From Pseudanabaena sp. (GTDB lineage Bacteria; Cyanobacteriota; Cyanobacteriia; Pseudanabaenales; Pseudanabaenaceae), in the NCBI GenBank assembly GCA_003249015.1, contig QBLS01000020.1, positions 1 through 64,000 of the forward strand: DNA of 64,000 bases. Reading direction: 5' to 3'. Under the pieces are notes generated by a model. The model was given only the letters and a program-made list of their open reading frames with translations, was not told where the DNA came from and did not search any database. This document shows positions 42,011-51,460 of the stretch, one piece after another. The position numbers and the translations under genes are program-made. Within the stretch, counting starts at the first letter, position 1; each line of letters begins with the position of its first letter.

Positions 42011-43597
42011 TTACTGATCCAGTGATACTGATAGGGTAACGTTAAACTGAGCCTCAAAGGGTTGTTTCTTGTAATCAAGGCTCCAAAGTTCTAAGGTACA
42101 AGGATCTTGGTGCTGTCTAGGAATCAGTTGTAAAGTGCAAGCCCGCGATCGCGGATTACAAACCACCCGAATTGAAGCGATCGCGCCAATCTGACGACGA
42201 TCTAAAGCCGTGGCAAGCCGCAGGAAATTACTAGCTTGGCGGACAAATAATTTAGAGCGATCATTGGTAATCCGTTGAAAATTTTCATGCTTCTTTTTCG
42301 GTTCGCTCTTGCGGTGATAACGGGCTAGATTGGCAATTATTTCTATTTCTGATTCGGTGTAGCCCAACAGTTCTCCATTACGAATTAAATAATAGGAATG
42401 TTTATGATGGGCATCATGGCTGATGTGATGCCCCGAATTATGAAGCATGGCAGCCGCCCAAAGTAAATGCCGTTCTTGATCCCCCCATTCATGGAAAATT
42501 CCCTTCGTTTGATCAAAAAGGCTCAAGGCATGGTCAGCCACCTGCTTGGCATAGGCGATATTAATTCCATATTTATCCGCAAGCTTGAGAATACTGCGAT
42601 CGCGAATTGAACTTTGATAGCGCCAACCATCCTCAATATAACCATGACGAATCATCCAATCGACGACCAGCCCCTCCCGCAAAGCTCTCTGACAGAGGGT
42701 AATACTTGGCACTCCCAACAAGCGCATTGTTTCCACTAATACCAAGGCTCCCGCCAAAATAATCTCGGCTCGCTTTTGACGAACTAGATTAGTACGTTCC
42801 TCCAGATTGGCTCTCCGCAATCGCCAGACCATATTCTCTAAGTCAGCAAAGGGAATTTCATAACCCTGCAAAGGATTAGGTACAAGACCAAGATTTTCTT
42901 TAGCATGAAGTGTGGCAAGGGTTTCAATCGTGCCAGATGTGCCGATCGCTTTTACGGAATTAATATTTTGGTTATTTAGTAAAGCCTTAAGATCATCCGT
43001 AGGACGCTCGATCGAGCCGTGAATATATCCCAACAAACGCTCATAGTCAGGTTGAGAAATCGGATCAGTCTTCACAAATAAATCGGTTAATCGCACGGCT
43101 CCAATCTTAGTACTGCTTAAATAGATCGGATCGCGCCCATCCCCCAAGACCATTTCCGTCGAGCCGCCGCCAATATCAATCAATAGGTGCGGCTCATCAC
43201 GCAAGTCCATTGCTGAAATTACGCCCAAATAAATCCGCCGCGCTTCCTCTTGCCCCGAAATTATTTCAATATCTAAGCCCAGTTCACTGTAAATACGCTG
43301 AATAAATTCATGTCCATTGGGGGCTTCACGAGTGGCACTAGTGGCGACCGCGACAATTTCTTCCACCTTAAAGGTTCGACAGATTTCTTGACATCGTTTT
43401 AGGGCTTCTATGGAACGCAGCATGGCATCTTCAGTAAGATTTCCTGTCTGAGCGCAGCGTTCTCCCAGCCTCACGGTAGCTTTTTCCGACTCAATCACGC
43501 TAAAAGTTGGGATCGAAGTTTTGATCTCCACGATTACCATGTGAATGGAGTTCGTGCCGACATCGATCGCCGCCAAAGTTTTAACATCTGAAGCCAT
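42011..43597 (-). CDS. Ppx/GppA exopolyphosphatase family protein
   Basis: This enzyme releases phosphate from polyphosphate or acts on pppGpp. About 528 residues from ATG 43597 (MASDVKTLAAIDVGTNS), the usual actin-fold opening; an upstream start at 43621 adds eight. Visible motifs: IDVGTNSIHM, IDIGGGSTEMV (about 140-152) and the HD-type C-terminal region with LHNSGHHISHDAHHKHS. The HD half makes it the long Ppx type. The upstream gene on the opposite strand is a regulator-kinase. Confidence 0.93.
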   Translation of the reverse strand: MASDVKTLAAIDVGTNSIHMVIVEIKTSIPTFSVIESEKATVRLGERCAQTGNLTEDAMLRSIEALKRCQEICRTFKVEEIVAVATSATREAPNGHEFIQRIYSELGLDIEIISGQEEARRIYLGVISAMDLRDEPHLLIDIGGGSTEMVLGDGRDPIYLSSTKIGAVRLTDLFVKTDPISQPDYERLLGYIHGSIERPTDDLKALLNNQNINSVKAIGTSGTIETLATLHAKENLGLVPNPLQGYEIPFADLENMVWRLRRANLEERTNLVRQKRAEIILAGALVLVETMRLLGVPSITLCQRALREGLVVDWMIRHGYIEDGWRYQSSIRDRSILKLADKYGINIAYAKQVADHALSLFDQTKGIFHEWGDQERHLLWAAAMLHNSGHHISHDAHHKHSYYLIRNGELLGYTESEIEIIANLARYHRKSEPKKKHENFQRITNDRSKLFVRQASNFLRLATALDRRQIGAIASIRVVCNPRSRACTLQLIPRQHQDPCTLELWSLDYKKQPFEAQFNVTLSVSLDQ

Positions 43598-43647
43598 AGC
43601 TGTTTCCGCGAAATATCTCAAGTCATGGTAAAGGAAAATCTGTCACA

Positions 43648-44796
43648 ATGAAAGCTACAGTCAGACCAGCAGCAAGTGGCTTAGCCACCCATTTACAAAA
43701 TCTCATGGGGAAACAACCAGTTATTTTAATCGTGGACGATGAACCAGCTAATTTTGATGTAATCGAAATTTTGCTGTTCAAAGAAGGCTATCAACTTCAT
43801 TACAAAGATAGTGGTGCAAAGGCGATCGCTGCCTGTGACGAGATTGCTCCCGACTTGATTTTGCTAGATGTGATGATGCCAGACCTCGATGGGATCGAGG
43901 TGTGCCAAAGACTTAAAACCAATCCGCGATCACAGCATATTCCCATTATTACGATTACAGCGCTATCGGGCAAAGAGGACTTGGCGCGTTGTCTGGATGC
44001 AGGGGCTGATGACTTTATCAGTAAGCCAATTAATAGTACCGAGCTACGCGCTCGCGTCCGCTCGATGCTGCGGATTAAGTCTCAGTATGATCAGATCCAA
44101 TCGACGATGAAACTAAGGGAGGAGATGATGCAGACAATTGTGCATGATCTGCGTAATCCTCTGATTGGAGTCATTTTAGGCTGCGATACTCTCAAAAGTT
44201 TGGACGTACCTGAAAGGGCAAAAAAAAGAATTGAACAGATTAGCAAAACTACTGAACAGATGCGATTTCTGATTGATGACATCCTCACTATCGGCAGGAT
44301 TGAGGCTAACAAAATCACTCTAAACCTTACTCACCTAGATGTGAGTGATATTGCCAAGTCAGCGATCGCTGATTTTGAAACGATCGCGGCACAAAAGCAG
44401 ATTCAACTTGTGGGAAGCTTTACCAAAGAGCCAGCTACAGTGCTAGTAGATACGCACTTAATGCGTCGAGTAATAACTAATTTAATCGACAATGCCATCA
44501 AATTCTCACCGACTCACAGTTCCGTAAGAGTCAATATTGAGTATTTGCCACAGAATCCCGATCGCGATGATCTAGTCAAAATAGAAGTTATTGATCAGGG
44601 TGCAGGAGTAAGTCACGATCAGAAGCATGTGATTTTTGAAAAATATGAAGTGGGAAGTATCGCCACAGGGATCTCGCAAATTGGCTTAGGTTTGTCATTT
44701 TGCAAGATGGTTGTGGAAACTCACCACGGCAGTATCTACGTGGTTAACAACCAGCCCACAGGCTCGATTTTTACGATTTTATTAGATCGTGCTTAA
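43648..44796 (+). CDS. response regulator fused to histidine kinase
   Basis: A 382-residue protein with an N-terminal receiver (ILIVDDEPAN, phosphoacceptor Asp74 in LILLDVMMPD, Lys in ISKPIN) and a C-terminal kinase. The H-box is His166 in MQTIVHDLRNPLIG, followed by N-box NLIDNAIKFSP, G1 VIDQGAGV and G2 GLGLSFCK. It has no membrane part, so it is cytosolic. In this receiver-first order the receiver probably controls the attached kinase. The output partner is not adjacent. Confidence 0.93.
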   Translation: MKATVRPAASGLATHLQNLMGKQPVILIVDDEPANFDVIEILLFKEGYQLHYKDSGAKAIAACDEIAPDLILLDVMMPDLDGIEVCQRLKTNPRSQHIPIITITALSGKEDLARCLDAGADDFISKPINSTELRARVRSMLRIKSQYDQIQSTMKLREEMMQTIVHDLRNPLIGVILGCDTLKSLDVPERAKKRIEQISKTTEQMRFLIDDILTIGRIEANKITLNLTHLDVSDIAKSAIADFETIAAQKQIQLVGSFTKEPATVLVDTHLMRRVITNLIDNAIKFSPTHSSVRVNIEYLPQNPDRDDLVKIEVIDQGAGVSHDQKHVIFEKYEVGSIATGISQIGLGLSFCKMVVETHHGSIYVVNNQPTGSIFTILLDRA

Positions 44797-44880
44797 TTAA
44801 AACTTGCCTGCATCAGAACCGCTAGAGTTGCAAGTGGCTATAGAATAGAGAATACATAAGCATTTCGGCAGGAGTTGGAT

Positions 44881-46149
44881 TTGATTTCTTCGGCATCATC
44901 ATCTAATTACTTGGATACTGACACTTTAAATCGCGATCGCGAAGTAGATCTATATATCCACCGATCGCAATTTCCTGCCCTAGAAATCAAAAACCGCACT
45001 TACTTTAACTATGGTGGTCAGGGCGTAATCTGTGCCGATGCCCTCGATTCCATCACCAAAAACTTTCATCATATCGAGTCCCTTGGCTGCTTTTCCAGTG
45101 CGGCTGGCGCTTGGATGATGTCGGAATATGACCAGACCAAAGCCGTCATTGCCGAACAATTGCAAGTCAGCCCCATCACAATTACCCTTACAGAAAATAC
45201 AACCATAGGTTGCAATATTGCCCTCTGGGCAGTGAACTGGCAGCAGGGCGATCGCCTACTACTTTCAGACTGCGAACATCCAGGGATTATCGCCTGTGCC
45301 GTCCAGATTCAAAAGCGCTTTGGCGTAGAAATTGATTATTTCCCTCTGAGCAGTACCCATAATGCCAGCGTTGAAGGCAAAGATAGCGAATCCGTTGTGG
45401 AATTGCTAGTAAAGCACTTGCAACCAACCACGCGCATGGTAATGCTGAGCCATATTTGCTGGAATACAGGACAAGTCGTACCGCTGAAGGCGATCGCCAA
45501 AGCTTGTCACGCTCAAAATGTATTTGTTGCCATTGATGCCGCCCAGTCTGCGGGGGTAATCCCCTTAGCCCTTGTAGATTCAGAAGTTGACTTTTATGCT
45601 TTTACGGCTCATAAGTGGTGGTGTGCACCTCTGGGGCTGGGTGCTCTGTACATTCGTTCAGAAATCTTTGATCAAATAGAGCCTGTATTTGTGGGATGGC
45701 GCGGACTAACAAATGGATTACCAATCCCACAATGGCGGCAAGATGGCGCAAAATTTGAAGTCGCTAGTTCGACCTATCCACTCTATGAAGCTCTCAGGAT
45801 TGCGATCGCCCATGCAAATAATTGGGGAACACAGCCTGCCCGTTATCAGCGCATTTGCAACTTGAGCCAAGTTCTATGGCACAAGTTAAATGAGCTGCCC
45901 CACATTCATTGTGTGCGCCAAGTTCCGCCAGAATCAGGTTTAGTTTCTTTTCAAATTAACCGAGAATTAGCTAAGAGTGCGATCGCGCAAAAGTCTCACG
46001 CACTAATATCCAAACACTTCGAGGCTGAAGACCAGATTTTTATTCGCGCCTTGGCTGATCCCAACTGCCTCCGAGCTTCAGTGCATTACCTAACTTCCCT
46101 CGCCGATATCGATCAGCTTGTCGCCAGACTAGCTAGCCTTGCTTCTTAA
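44881..46149 (+). CDS. class V aminotransferase-fold cysteine/cystine lyase
   Basis: A PLP enzyme similar to the cyanobacterial C-DES cyst(e)ine C-S lyase, which releases sulfide or persulfide. About 422 residues from TTG 44881, which has GGAG at good spacing; TTG 44875 is too close to it. PLP-site features: Asp of DAAQSAGV near 219 and the Schiff-base lysine in FTAHKWWCAPLG near 245. NTTIGCNIALW contacts the cofactor phosphate. Cysteine desulfurase or a kynureninase-like role are alternatives. Confidence 0.82.
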   Translation: MISSASSSNYLDTDTLNRDREVDLYIHRSQFPALEIKNRTYFNYGGQGVICADALDSITKNFHHIESLGCFSSAAGAWMMSEYDQTKAVIAEQLQVSPITITLTENTTIGCNIALWAVNWQQGDRLLLSDCEHPGIIACAVQIQKRFGVEIDYFPLSSTHNASVEGKDSESVVELLVKHLQPTTRMVMLSHICWNTGQVVPLKAIAKACHAQNVFVAIDAAQSAGVIPLALVDSEVDFYAFTAHKWWCAPLGLGALYIRSEIFDQIEPVFVGWRGLTNGLPIPQWRQDGAKFEVASSTYPLYEALRIAIAHANNWGTQPARYQRICNLSQVLWHKLNELPHIHCVRQVPPESGLVSFQINRELAKSAIAQKSHALISKHFEAEDQIFIRALADPNCLRASVHYLTSLADIDQLVARLASLAS

Positions 46150-46185
46150 ATAATTGATAGAGCGGCTTCGCCATGCCATCAATTA
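46150..46185. repeat. hairpin after the lyase gene
   Basis: The outer arms ATAATTGAT / ATCAATTAT enclose GGC-TTC-GCC with partial pairing. It lies one base beyond the stop codon. Confidence 0.6.
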
Positions 46186-46220
46186 TGGCTGTAGACACTT
46201 GCTTTTTATTAGGCGAAATT

Positions 46221-46274
46221 AAAATCCAAAAAGCGAGTGGCGGCGCGAAGCACCGCCACTCGTCTTCTGGTTTT
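46221..46274. repeat. class A hairpin
   Basis: AAAATCC..AGCGAGTGGCGG pairs with CCGCCACTCG..TTTT around CGCGAAGCA, with some mismatches in the outer arms. Confidence 0.7.
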
Positions 46275-46351
46275 GTGTCATAACAAGACTGGCGACAGCT
46301 ATATTTAATACTTAAAGATTTTCTCAAGAATTTTTCACTTATAACTTAACC

Positions 46352-46957
46352 ATGTCCCTATTTTCACAAGCCCCACAACAAGATCAAAACAACAAAGATG
46401 TCACCCTGTCGCGATCGCAGGTGCTGATAGCCATGGCTGTGACTGCTGCAATCTTTTTGGGAATCTCAAAAGTCTGGGTTTATTTAACAGGAATACCAAT
46501 GGTTCCGTTATATTGGCAGCCACAACACGCAGTCATTGGTGCAGGTATTGGCTTAGGGGTTGCTTTGTTAAGTAGCGTCATCTTTGAGCTATGGGAAAGC
46601 TACCGCTTTGCGGCAACGGAGTATCTGGAAATGGTACTTAAACCCTTAGAGCCGATTGATTTAATTTGGCTGGGTTTATTACCTGGGTTAAGTGAAGAAA
46701 TGTTATTTCGGGGTGTGGCATTACCAGCTTTAGGGATGAATGCAATTGCGCTAATTATTACGAGTTCTGTATTTGGCTTACTGCATATGGCAAGCGCTAA
46801 GCATTTGTCTTACACAGTTTGGGCGATCGCGGTGGGCATGATGCTCGGTGCAGTCACAATTTCCACAGGTAATTTACTTGCCGCGATTACGGCTCACGTA
46901 CTTACCAATTTTCTGTCAGGGGTTATTTGGAGATGGAAGCAATCAAAATTAGCTTAG
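46352..46957 (+). CDS. CPBP-family intramembrane metalloprotease
   Basis: A 201-residue membrane protein of the CAAX-protease/bacteriocin-processing family. Catalytic motifs: SEEMLFRG (Glu115, Glu116, Arg120), FGLLHMAS (His) and TAHVLTNFL (His). Four to five membrane helices are visible from residue 25 on. The substrate is unknown. An inverted repeat of the TTCGACTTCGC type follows at 46985-47039. Confidence 0.87.
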   Translation: MSLFSQAPQQDQNNKDVTLSRSQVLIAMAVTAAIFLGISKVWVYLTGIPMVPLYWQPQHAVIGAGIGLGVALLSSVIFELWESYRFAATEYLEMVLKPLEPIDLIWLGLLPGLSEEMLFRGVALPALGMNAIALIITSSVFGLLHMASAKHLSYTVWAIAVGMMLGAVTISTGNLLAAITAHVLTNFLSGVIWRWKQSKLA

Positions 46958-46984
46958 GGAATTGCTAATAGTTAAAGTACTTGG

Positions 46985-47039
46985 GGCTTCGACTTCGCTC
47001 AGCCAACATAAATGAAGCTGGCTGAGCGAAGTCGAAGCC
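46985..47039. repeat. TTCGACTTCGCTCAGC-type inverted repeat
   Basis: GGCTTCGACTTCGCTCAGCC and its complement flank AACATAAATGAAGCT-type spacer. Fourth copy in the window. Confidence 0.8.
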
Positions 47040-47094
47040 TTACCAACTTGGTGGGACATTTTTTATAGAATTTACTCTTTGTGAAACGCTGGTT

Positions 47095-47769
47095 ATGTCT
47101 GAAGTCAAATCTGAATTTAGTCAAGTAATTGCTGAGCGAATTAATCGAATTCGTGCAAGTATTTCGCCAGAGGTAAAGCTGGTGGCAGTTAGCAAATATA
47201 CAACCACAGAAGCAATCCGAGCCGCCTATGCCGCAGGTATCCGCGACTTCGGAGAGTCGCGAGTACAGGAGTCAAAGGTCAAACAGACTGAACTTGCCGA
47301 TTTAGACATCACTTGGCACATGATCGGCTCTTTGCAAAGTAATAAAGCAAAATCGGCGTTCGCCCAATTTGACTGGATACATTCCATCGATCGCCTTAGC
47401 CTCGCGGAACAATGCGATCGCTTAGTACAAGAAACAGGTAAATCGCCAAAACTTTTATTACAAGTCAAGCTGGCAGATGATCCCAGTAAATCAGGCTGGT
47501 CAGAATCAGAACTACTAGCCGACTTAGCCCAATTAAAAAACCTCCAAAAATTGCAAATTGTCGGACTAATGACAATCCTACCTTTGGGATTGAGTGAAGC
47601 TCAAGCCTATGAGGTTTTTAGCCTTGCTGTCCAACTAGCCGCCAAGTTGCGATCGCTAGGCTGGGAGAATATTCAAGAATTATCAATGGGAATGTCCGCT
47701 GACTACGCGATCGCGGTGAAGGCAGGAGCCTCAATTATTCGTGTTGGCAACCAAATTTTTGCAACCTAA
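47095..47769 (+). CDS. pipY: PLP homeostasis protein YggS/PipY
   Basis: A 224-residue single-domain alanine-racemase-fold protein that binds PLP through Lys34 in VAVSKYTT. Family motifs: FGESRVQE (about 53-60), WHMIGSLQSNKA (about 78-89), and SMGMSADYAIAV near the C-terminus. In cyanobacteria it forms part of the PipX-PipY nitrogen network, though no pipX lies here. SepF and ProC follow on the same strand after a long gap, the same neighbourhood seen in many bacteria. Confidence 0.93.
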   Translation: MSEVKSEFSQVIAERINRIRASISPEVKLVAVSKYTTTEAIRAAYAAGIRDFGESRVQESKVKQTELADLDITWHMIGSLQSNKAKSAFAQFDWIHSIDRLSLAEQCDRLVQETGKSPKLLLQVKLADDPSKSGWSESELLADLAQLKNLQKLQIVGLMTILPLGLSEAQAYEVFSLAVQLAAKLRSLGWENIQELSMGMSADYAIAVKAGASIIRVGNQIFAT

Positions 47770-48742
47770 AGCCAAAAGACGAGTGGCGACAGCTAGTCAT
47801 TTCTTTATTTGGTATGAGATTGGTAAAACTGTAATTTTTACTTGCTAGGTTTCCCTAAACCTGATATAAGTTTAGCTGCTTATCAGATTGCGTCAGCAAT
47901 TTCGCAAATTAACATGAGTAAGCCAAGGATTAGACTGGAGACGAGAATTATTATCACGTCCGTTAATCTAATTTGATCAATAAATTTGTATCTCAGAATA
48001 CTTTAGTTAAAAACAATAACAACACCGAGCAAACGATTAGTAAAAGCATATGTAAAATTGCTGTCCCCAATCATTTATTAGAGTAGTGAGATTTCGATTT
48101 CAATGCGCCAACTATATATGTAAGTTGGTCAAAATGATGCGATGAGCTTGTTTAAGTATCGTAGACACTTTCAACTCGTTGAGGACTTTTACAGTTACTA
48201 ATTTTCAGTTTGAACCCTTGATTGTTAAATGATCTGAGAAAAGCAAATTAGTGATTAAATATGACTTTTAACAGTTTTTTAATTGGCATCACATAGTACA
48301 ATTAGCATCAGTTAGGCTCACATAGCCGCCTTTCGTCGATGATTAATTTGTATTATTAATTCGTCAATACTTAGTAGGCTTGCTCAATTATTAAAAACTT
48401 GTTAAATATCCCAAAGGATTTGCCCAGCAAGTTGATATGTCTAGTTCGTCAAATTCTGATTACATCTAGGATGTATTAAAAAAAGAGCTGTTTTTGTCGT
48501 ACTAAAAAAAAATAATGACCATATCTAGCTTTTTTGCCTGTTATCGGTTACAGTCTGCGAGTAAATATTTTGTCAATACTGTTTTGGACAGGAAAGACAA
48601 TTTGAATACCCTCAATTAAGGTAAATCCTTATTTGTAACTGGCTATTTCTTAGACCAGTTTAACTTGTTAAAACGTTTGATTTAGAATCGCACTCCTCGT
48701 CAAAGCCAAAAGAGAGGAGCAAAACACTAGGAGTTAATTACG
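47770..48742 (+). other. long gene-free region upstream of sepF
   Basis: About 970 bases are AT-rich with no open frame of substance, no tRNA and no HIP1 site. It starts with a decayed class A fragment (GAGTGGCGAC at about 47781). A small AACTGG / CCAGTT inverted repeat lies at 48637-48660. GAGGAGC at 48714-48720 and AGGAG at 48729-48733 precede sepF, the latter serving as the ribosome-binding site. It may hold a long leader, a small RNA or an old insertion; I see nothing that decides. Confidence 0.6.
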
Positions 48743-49327
48743 ATGGGAATTTTTACAAAGCTAAAGGATTTTGTTGGTCTTTCTGAAGCTCAAGAGTACG
48801 AATATGAGTACGACGAAGCCAATGCTGGTCGCGAATATCAAGACATCTATCAAGAAGAAAATGGTGTCCTCGCTCCAGAACCAGAAGAACAACAAACACG
48901 TAGAACTCGCGAACGTCCAACTTCCCTAAGATCAACCTCTGACAACATGAGCAATGTGATTGGTATGCCTGGAGCAGCCAATGGCTTGTCTCAAGTAATG
49001 GTGATGGAACCTCGCAGCTTTGAAGAAATGCCTCAAGCGATCCAAGCCCTTCGCGAACGCAAGTCTGTAGTCCTCAACCTTACTATGATGGATCCAGATC
49101 AAGCTCAACGTGCAGTTGACTTTGTTGCAGGTGGTACTTATGCCCTTGATGGACATCAAGAACGCATTGGCGACAGCATTTTCTTGTTTGCTCCTTCCTG
49201 TGTACAAGTTACTTCTCAGTCTTCTGTACTAAATGAAGCTCCCATGACTCAGCCTCGTGTAGTCCGACCTACAGCAGCACCTGCACCAGCATGGGCAAAT
49301 GAAGCTGTCAGCCGTTTCGCGCAATAA
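48743..49327 (+). CDS. sepF: cell division protein SepF
   Basis: SepF binds FtsZ and the membrane and supports septum formation. The 194 residues begin with an amphipathic membrane-targeting helix ([15 protein letters not shown]), followed by an acidic, Tyr-rich linker and the SepF core (about 85-165) with [22 protein letters not shown] split over 108-130. The AGGAG site nine bases upstream fixes the start. proC follows on the same strand. Confidence 0.95.
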   Translation: MGIFTKLKDFVGLSEAQEYEYEYDEANAGREYQDIYQEENGVLAPEPEEQQTRRTRERPTSLRSTSDNMSNVIGMPGAANGLSQVMVMEPRSFEEMPQAIQALRERKSVVLNLTMMDPDQAQRAVDFVAGGTYALDGHQERIGDSIFLFAPSCVQVTSQSSVLNEAPMTQPRVVRPTAAPAPAWANEAVSRFAQ

Positions 49328-49389
49328 TTACTGCAATAAAATCATTGCAAATAATTATTATTTAGGTTGTCAACAAAGCCAACAAAGCA

Positions 49390-50184
49390 TTGAAATCTCA
49401 ACTCAGTATCATTGGTGGCGGTGTTATGGGTGAGGCAATTTTGTCTCGCCTCATAGCTAGTCATACTTATTTGTCAGCAGATATCTGCGTAAGCGATCCT
49501 GTGGCAGATCGCCGCGATTTTTTAGCTGATAAATATAAAGTCAGAGTAACCCCAAACAATTTAGTTGCTGCTAATACTGAGGTGTTATTGTTGGCAGTCA
49601 AGCCTCAATCTCTAAGTACAGTAGCTTTGAGCTTAGCAAACGCTCCCGCAGACTGTATTGTTTCAATTTTGGCTGGCGTAACTATCGAAAAGCTCACCGC
49701 AGCTTTTCCAGCCAAACCAATTGTGCGAGCCATGCCTAACACGCCTGCACAGGTTGGTGCAGGCGTGACTGCGATCGCCACCAATGATCTAGTTGATCGC
49801 CAGCAACTAGAAGTCATAAAAAAGATTTTTGAATCAGTGGGAAAGGTGGTCGAAGTTGCCGAATCCTCACTCAATGCTGTAACTGGGCTATCTGGTTCTG
49901 GCCCTGCCTATGTAGCGTTGATGGTAGAAGCAATGGCTGACGGTGGTGTAGCCGCAGGGCTACCGAGGGCGATCGCCATGCAGCTAGCAATTCAAACTGT
50001 TTTCGGCACTGCTCAACTTTTAAGTGAAACTGGCTTACATCCTGCCCAATTGAAGGATCAAGTAACCAGTCCCGCAGGAACAACAATCGCGGCGATCGCT
50101 CATCTAGAAAAAGCGGGTTTACGTTCCGCTATGATAGAGGCTGTGCTTGCTGCTACCCGTCGTGCAGAAGAGTTGGGCAAGTAG
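49390..50184 (+). CDS. proC: pyrroline-5-carboxylate reductase
   Basis: This enzyme reduces pyrroline-5-carboxylate to proline. The 264 residues start at TTG 49390 with the Rossmann motif [33 protein letters not shown] and [16 protein letters not shown] are standard, and the C-terminus carries [12 protein letters not shown]. The gene follows sepF by 62 bases and precedes purM by 32, so it is probably in one transcript. Confidence 0.95.
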   Translation: MKSQLSIIGGGVMGEAILSRLIASHTYLSADICVSDPVADRRDFLADKYKVRVTPNNLVAANTEVLLLAVKPQSLSTVALSLANAPADCIVSILAGVTIEKLTAAFPAKPIVRAMPNTPAQVGAGVTAIATNDLVDRQQLEVIKKIFESVGKVVEVAESSLNAVTGLSGSGPAYVALMVEAMADGGVAAGLPRAIAMQLAIQTVFGTAQLLSETGLHPAQLKDQVTSPAGTTIAAIAHLEKAGLRSAMIEAVLAATRRAEELGK

Positions 50185-50216
50185 TAGCAGCGAATATTAT
50201 CAGGGAGTCATCGGTT

Positions 50217-51248
50217 TTGGATTATCGTCAGGCGGGTGTAGACATAGAAGCGGGTCGCACTTTTGTAGAAAAAATTCGCGATTCAGTAGCAAGAACTCAT
50301 CGCGCAGGGGTATTAGGGGATCTCGGTGGATTTGGTGGTTGTTTTGAAATTCCTGCTGGCTATCGTCAGCCCGTCTTAGTTTCAGGTACAGACGGAGTTG
50401 GCACAAAGCTAAAAATCGCTCAGGCTGCAAATAAACACGACACAATTGGCATCGACTTAGTTGCGATGTGCGTCAATGACGTGCTGACATCGGGAGCCGA
50501 GCCGCTATTTTTTTTGGACTATCTAGCAACAGGTAAGTTAGAACCCGATCAGCTTGCAGAGGTGGTCAAAGGCATTGCTGATGGTTGCCAAATGGCAGGC
50601 TGTGCATTGCTTGGCGGAGAAACTGCGGAAATGCCTGGATTTTATGGCGTTGGCGAGTATGATGCGGCGGGTTTTTGTGTAGCGATCGCCGAAAAATCGG
50701 AGATGCTCAATGGCACACAGGTAAATATTGGCGATGAGGTCATTGGTTTGGCTAGTTCAGGGATACATAGCAATGGTTACAGTCTAGTCCGCAAAATCAT
50801 TGAGACTAAAGGATATAGCTGGAACGACAAGCTGCATATTTCGCCCGAAACTGATGATTTAACCTTGGCTGAAGTATTTTTGACACCAACTCAGATTTAT
50901 GTAAAACCTGTTTTAGCCGCCTTAAAATCTGATTTAGCTATTCACGGATTGGCACATATTACAGGTGGCGGCTTGCCCGAAAACTTACCCCGTTGTCTCG
51001 GCAATGGTCAATCAGTCAAAGTTTTTCGCAACAGTTGGCAAATTCCTGCTCTATTTCAATGGCTTCAAGCTGAAGGGGAAGTCCCTGAGTTAGATATGTT
51101 CAATACCTTCAACATGGGGATCGGTATGGCTGTGGTCATTTCTCCTTCTAAGGTTGATCAGGCGATCGCCTATTTCCAAGCTCAAGGTTTTACAGTTGAC
51201 CGCATTGGCGAAGTTATAGCTGGCGATCGTGAGCTAGTATTCAGCTAA
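50217..51248 (+). CDS. purM: phosphoribosylformylglycinamidine cyclo-ligase
   Basis: PurM closes the imidazole ring to give AIR in purine synthesis. The 343 residues start at TTG 50217 with GGGAG nine bases upstream. Motifs: [13 protein letters not shown] (about 60-72), [11 protein letters not shown] (about 82-92), GGETAEMPG and [13 protein letters not shown]. It lies 32 bases behind proC. Confidence 0.96.
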   Translation: MDYRQAGVDIEAGRTFVEKIRDSVARTHRAGVLGDLGGFGGCFEIPAGYRQPVLVSGTDGVGTKLKIAQAANKHDTIGIDLVAMCVNDVLTSGAEPLFFLDYLATGKLEPDQLAEVVKGIADGCQMAGCALLGGETAEMPGFYGVGEYDAAGFCVAIAEKSEMLNGTQVNIGDEVIGLASSGIHSNGYSLVRKIIETKGYSWNDKLHISPETDDLTLAEVFLTPTQIYVKPVLAALKSDLAIHGLAHITGGGLPENLPRCLGNGQSVKVFRNSWQIPALFQWLQAEGEVPELDMFNTFNMGIGMAVVISPSKVDQAIAYFQAQGFTVDRIGEVIAGDRELVFS

Positions 51249-51267
51249 AGGCTTGCTCAGAATCTAA

Positions 51268-51320
51268 AACTAAGAGGCGAGTAGCGGCACTTTGCGCCGC
51301 CACTCGCCTTTTGGTTTTAT
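51268..51320. repeat. class A hairpin
   Basis: AAAACTAAGAGGCGAGT..GCGGC pairs with GCCGCCACTCGCCTTTTGG with a few mismatches. It lies 20 bases after purM. Confidence 0.7.
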
Positions 51321-51460
51321 AAACACAAAATAGTTGTGATTAGATTTTGCGACTAATTTTTGAAATTTTTTGCTAGTGGCTGGCTTTTCGTGTATTTTAT
51401 TTGGCACAATCACATACCTTTGATGCGATTTTCATCCGTTGGTCTAAGAGGGTTTTCTGT

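Noticed and set aside
47770-48742. tRNA or 6S RNA in the long gap before sepF
   Set aside because: No cloverleaf, T-loop GGTTCGA-type sequence or long 6S-like bulged hairpin could be found by eye.
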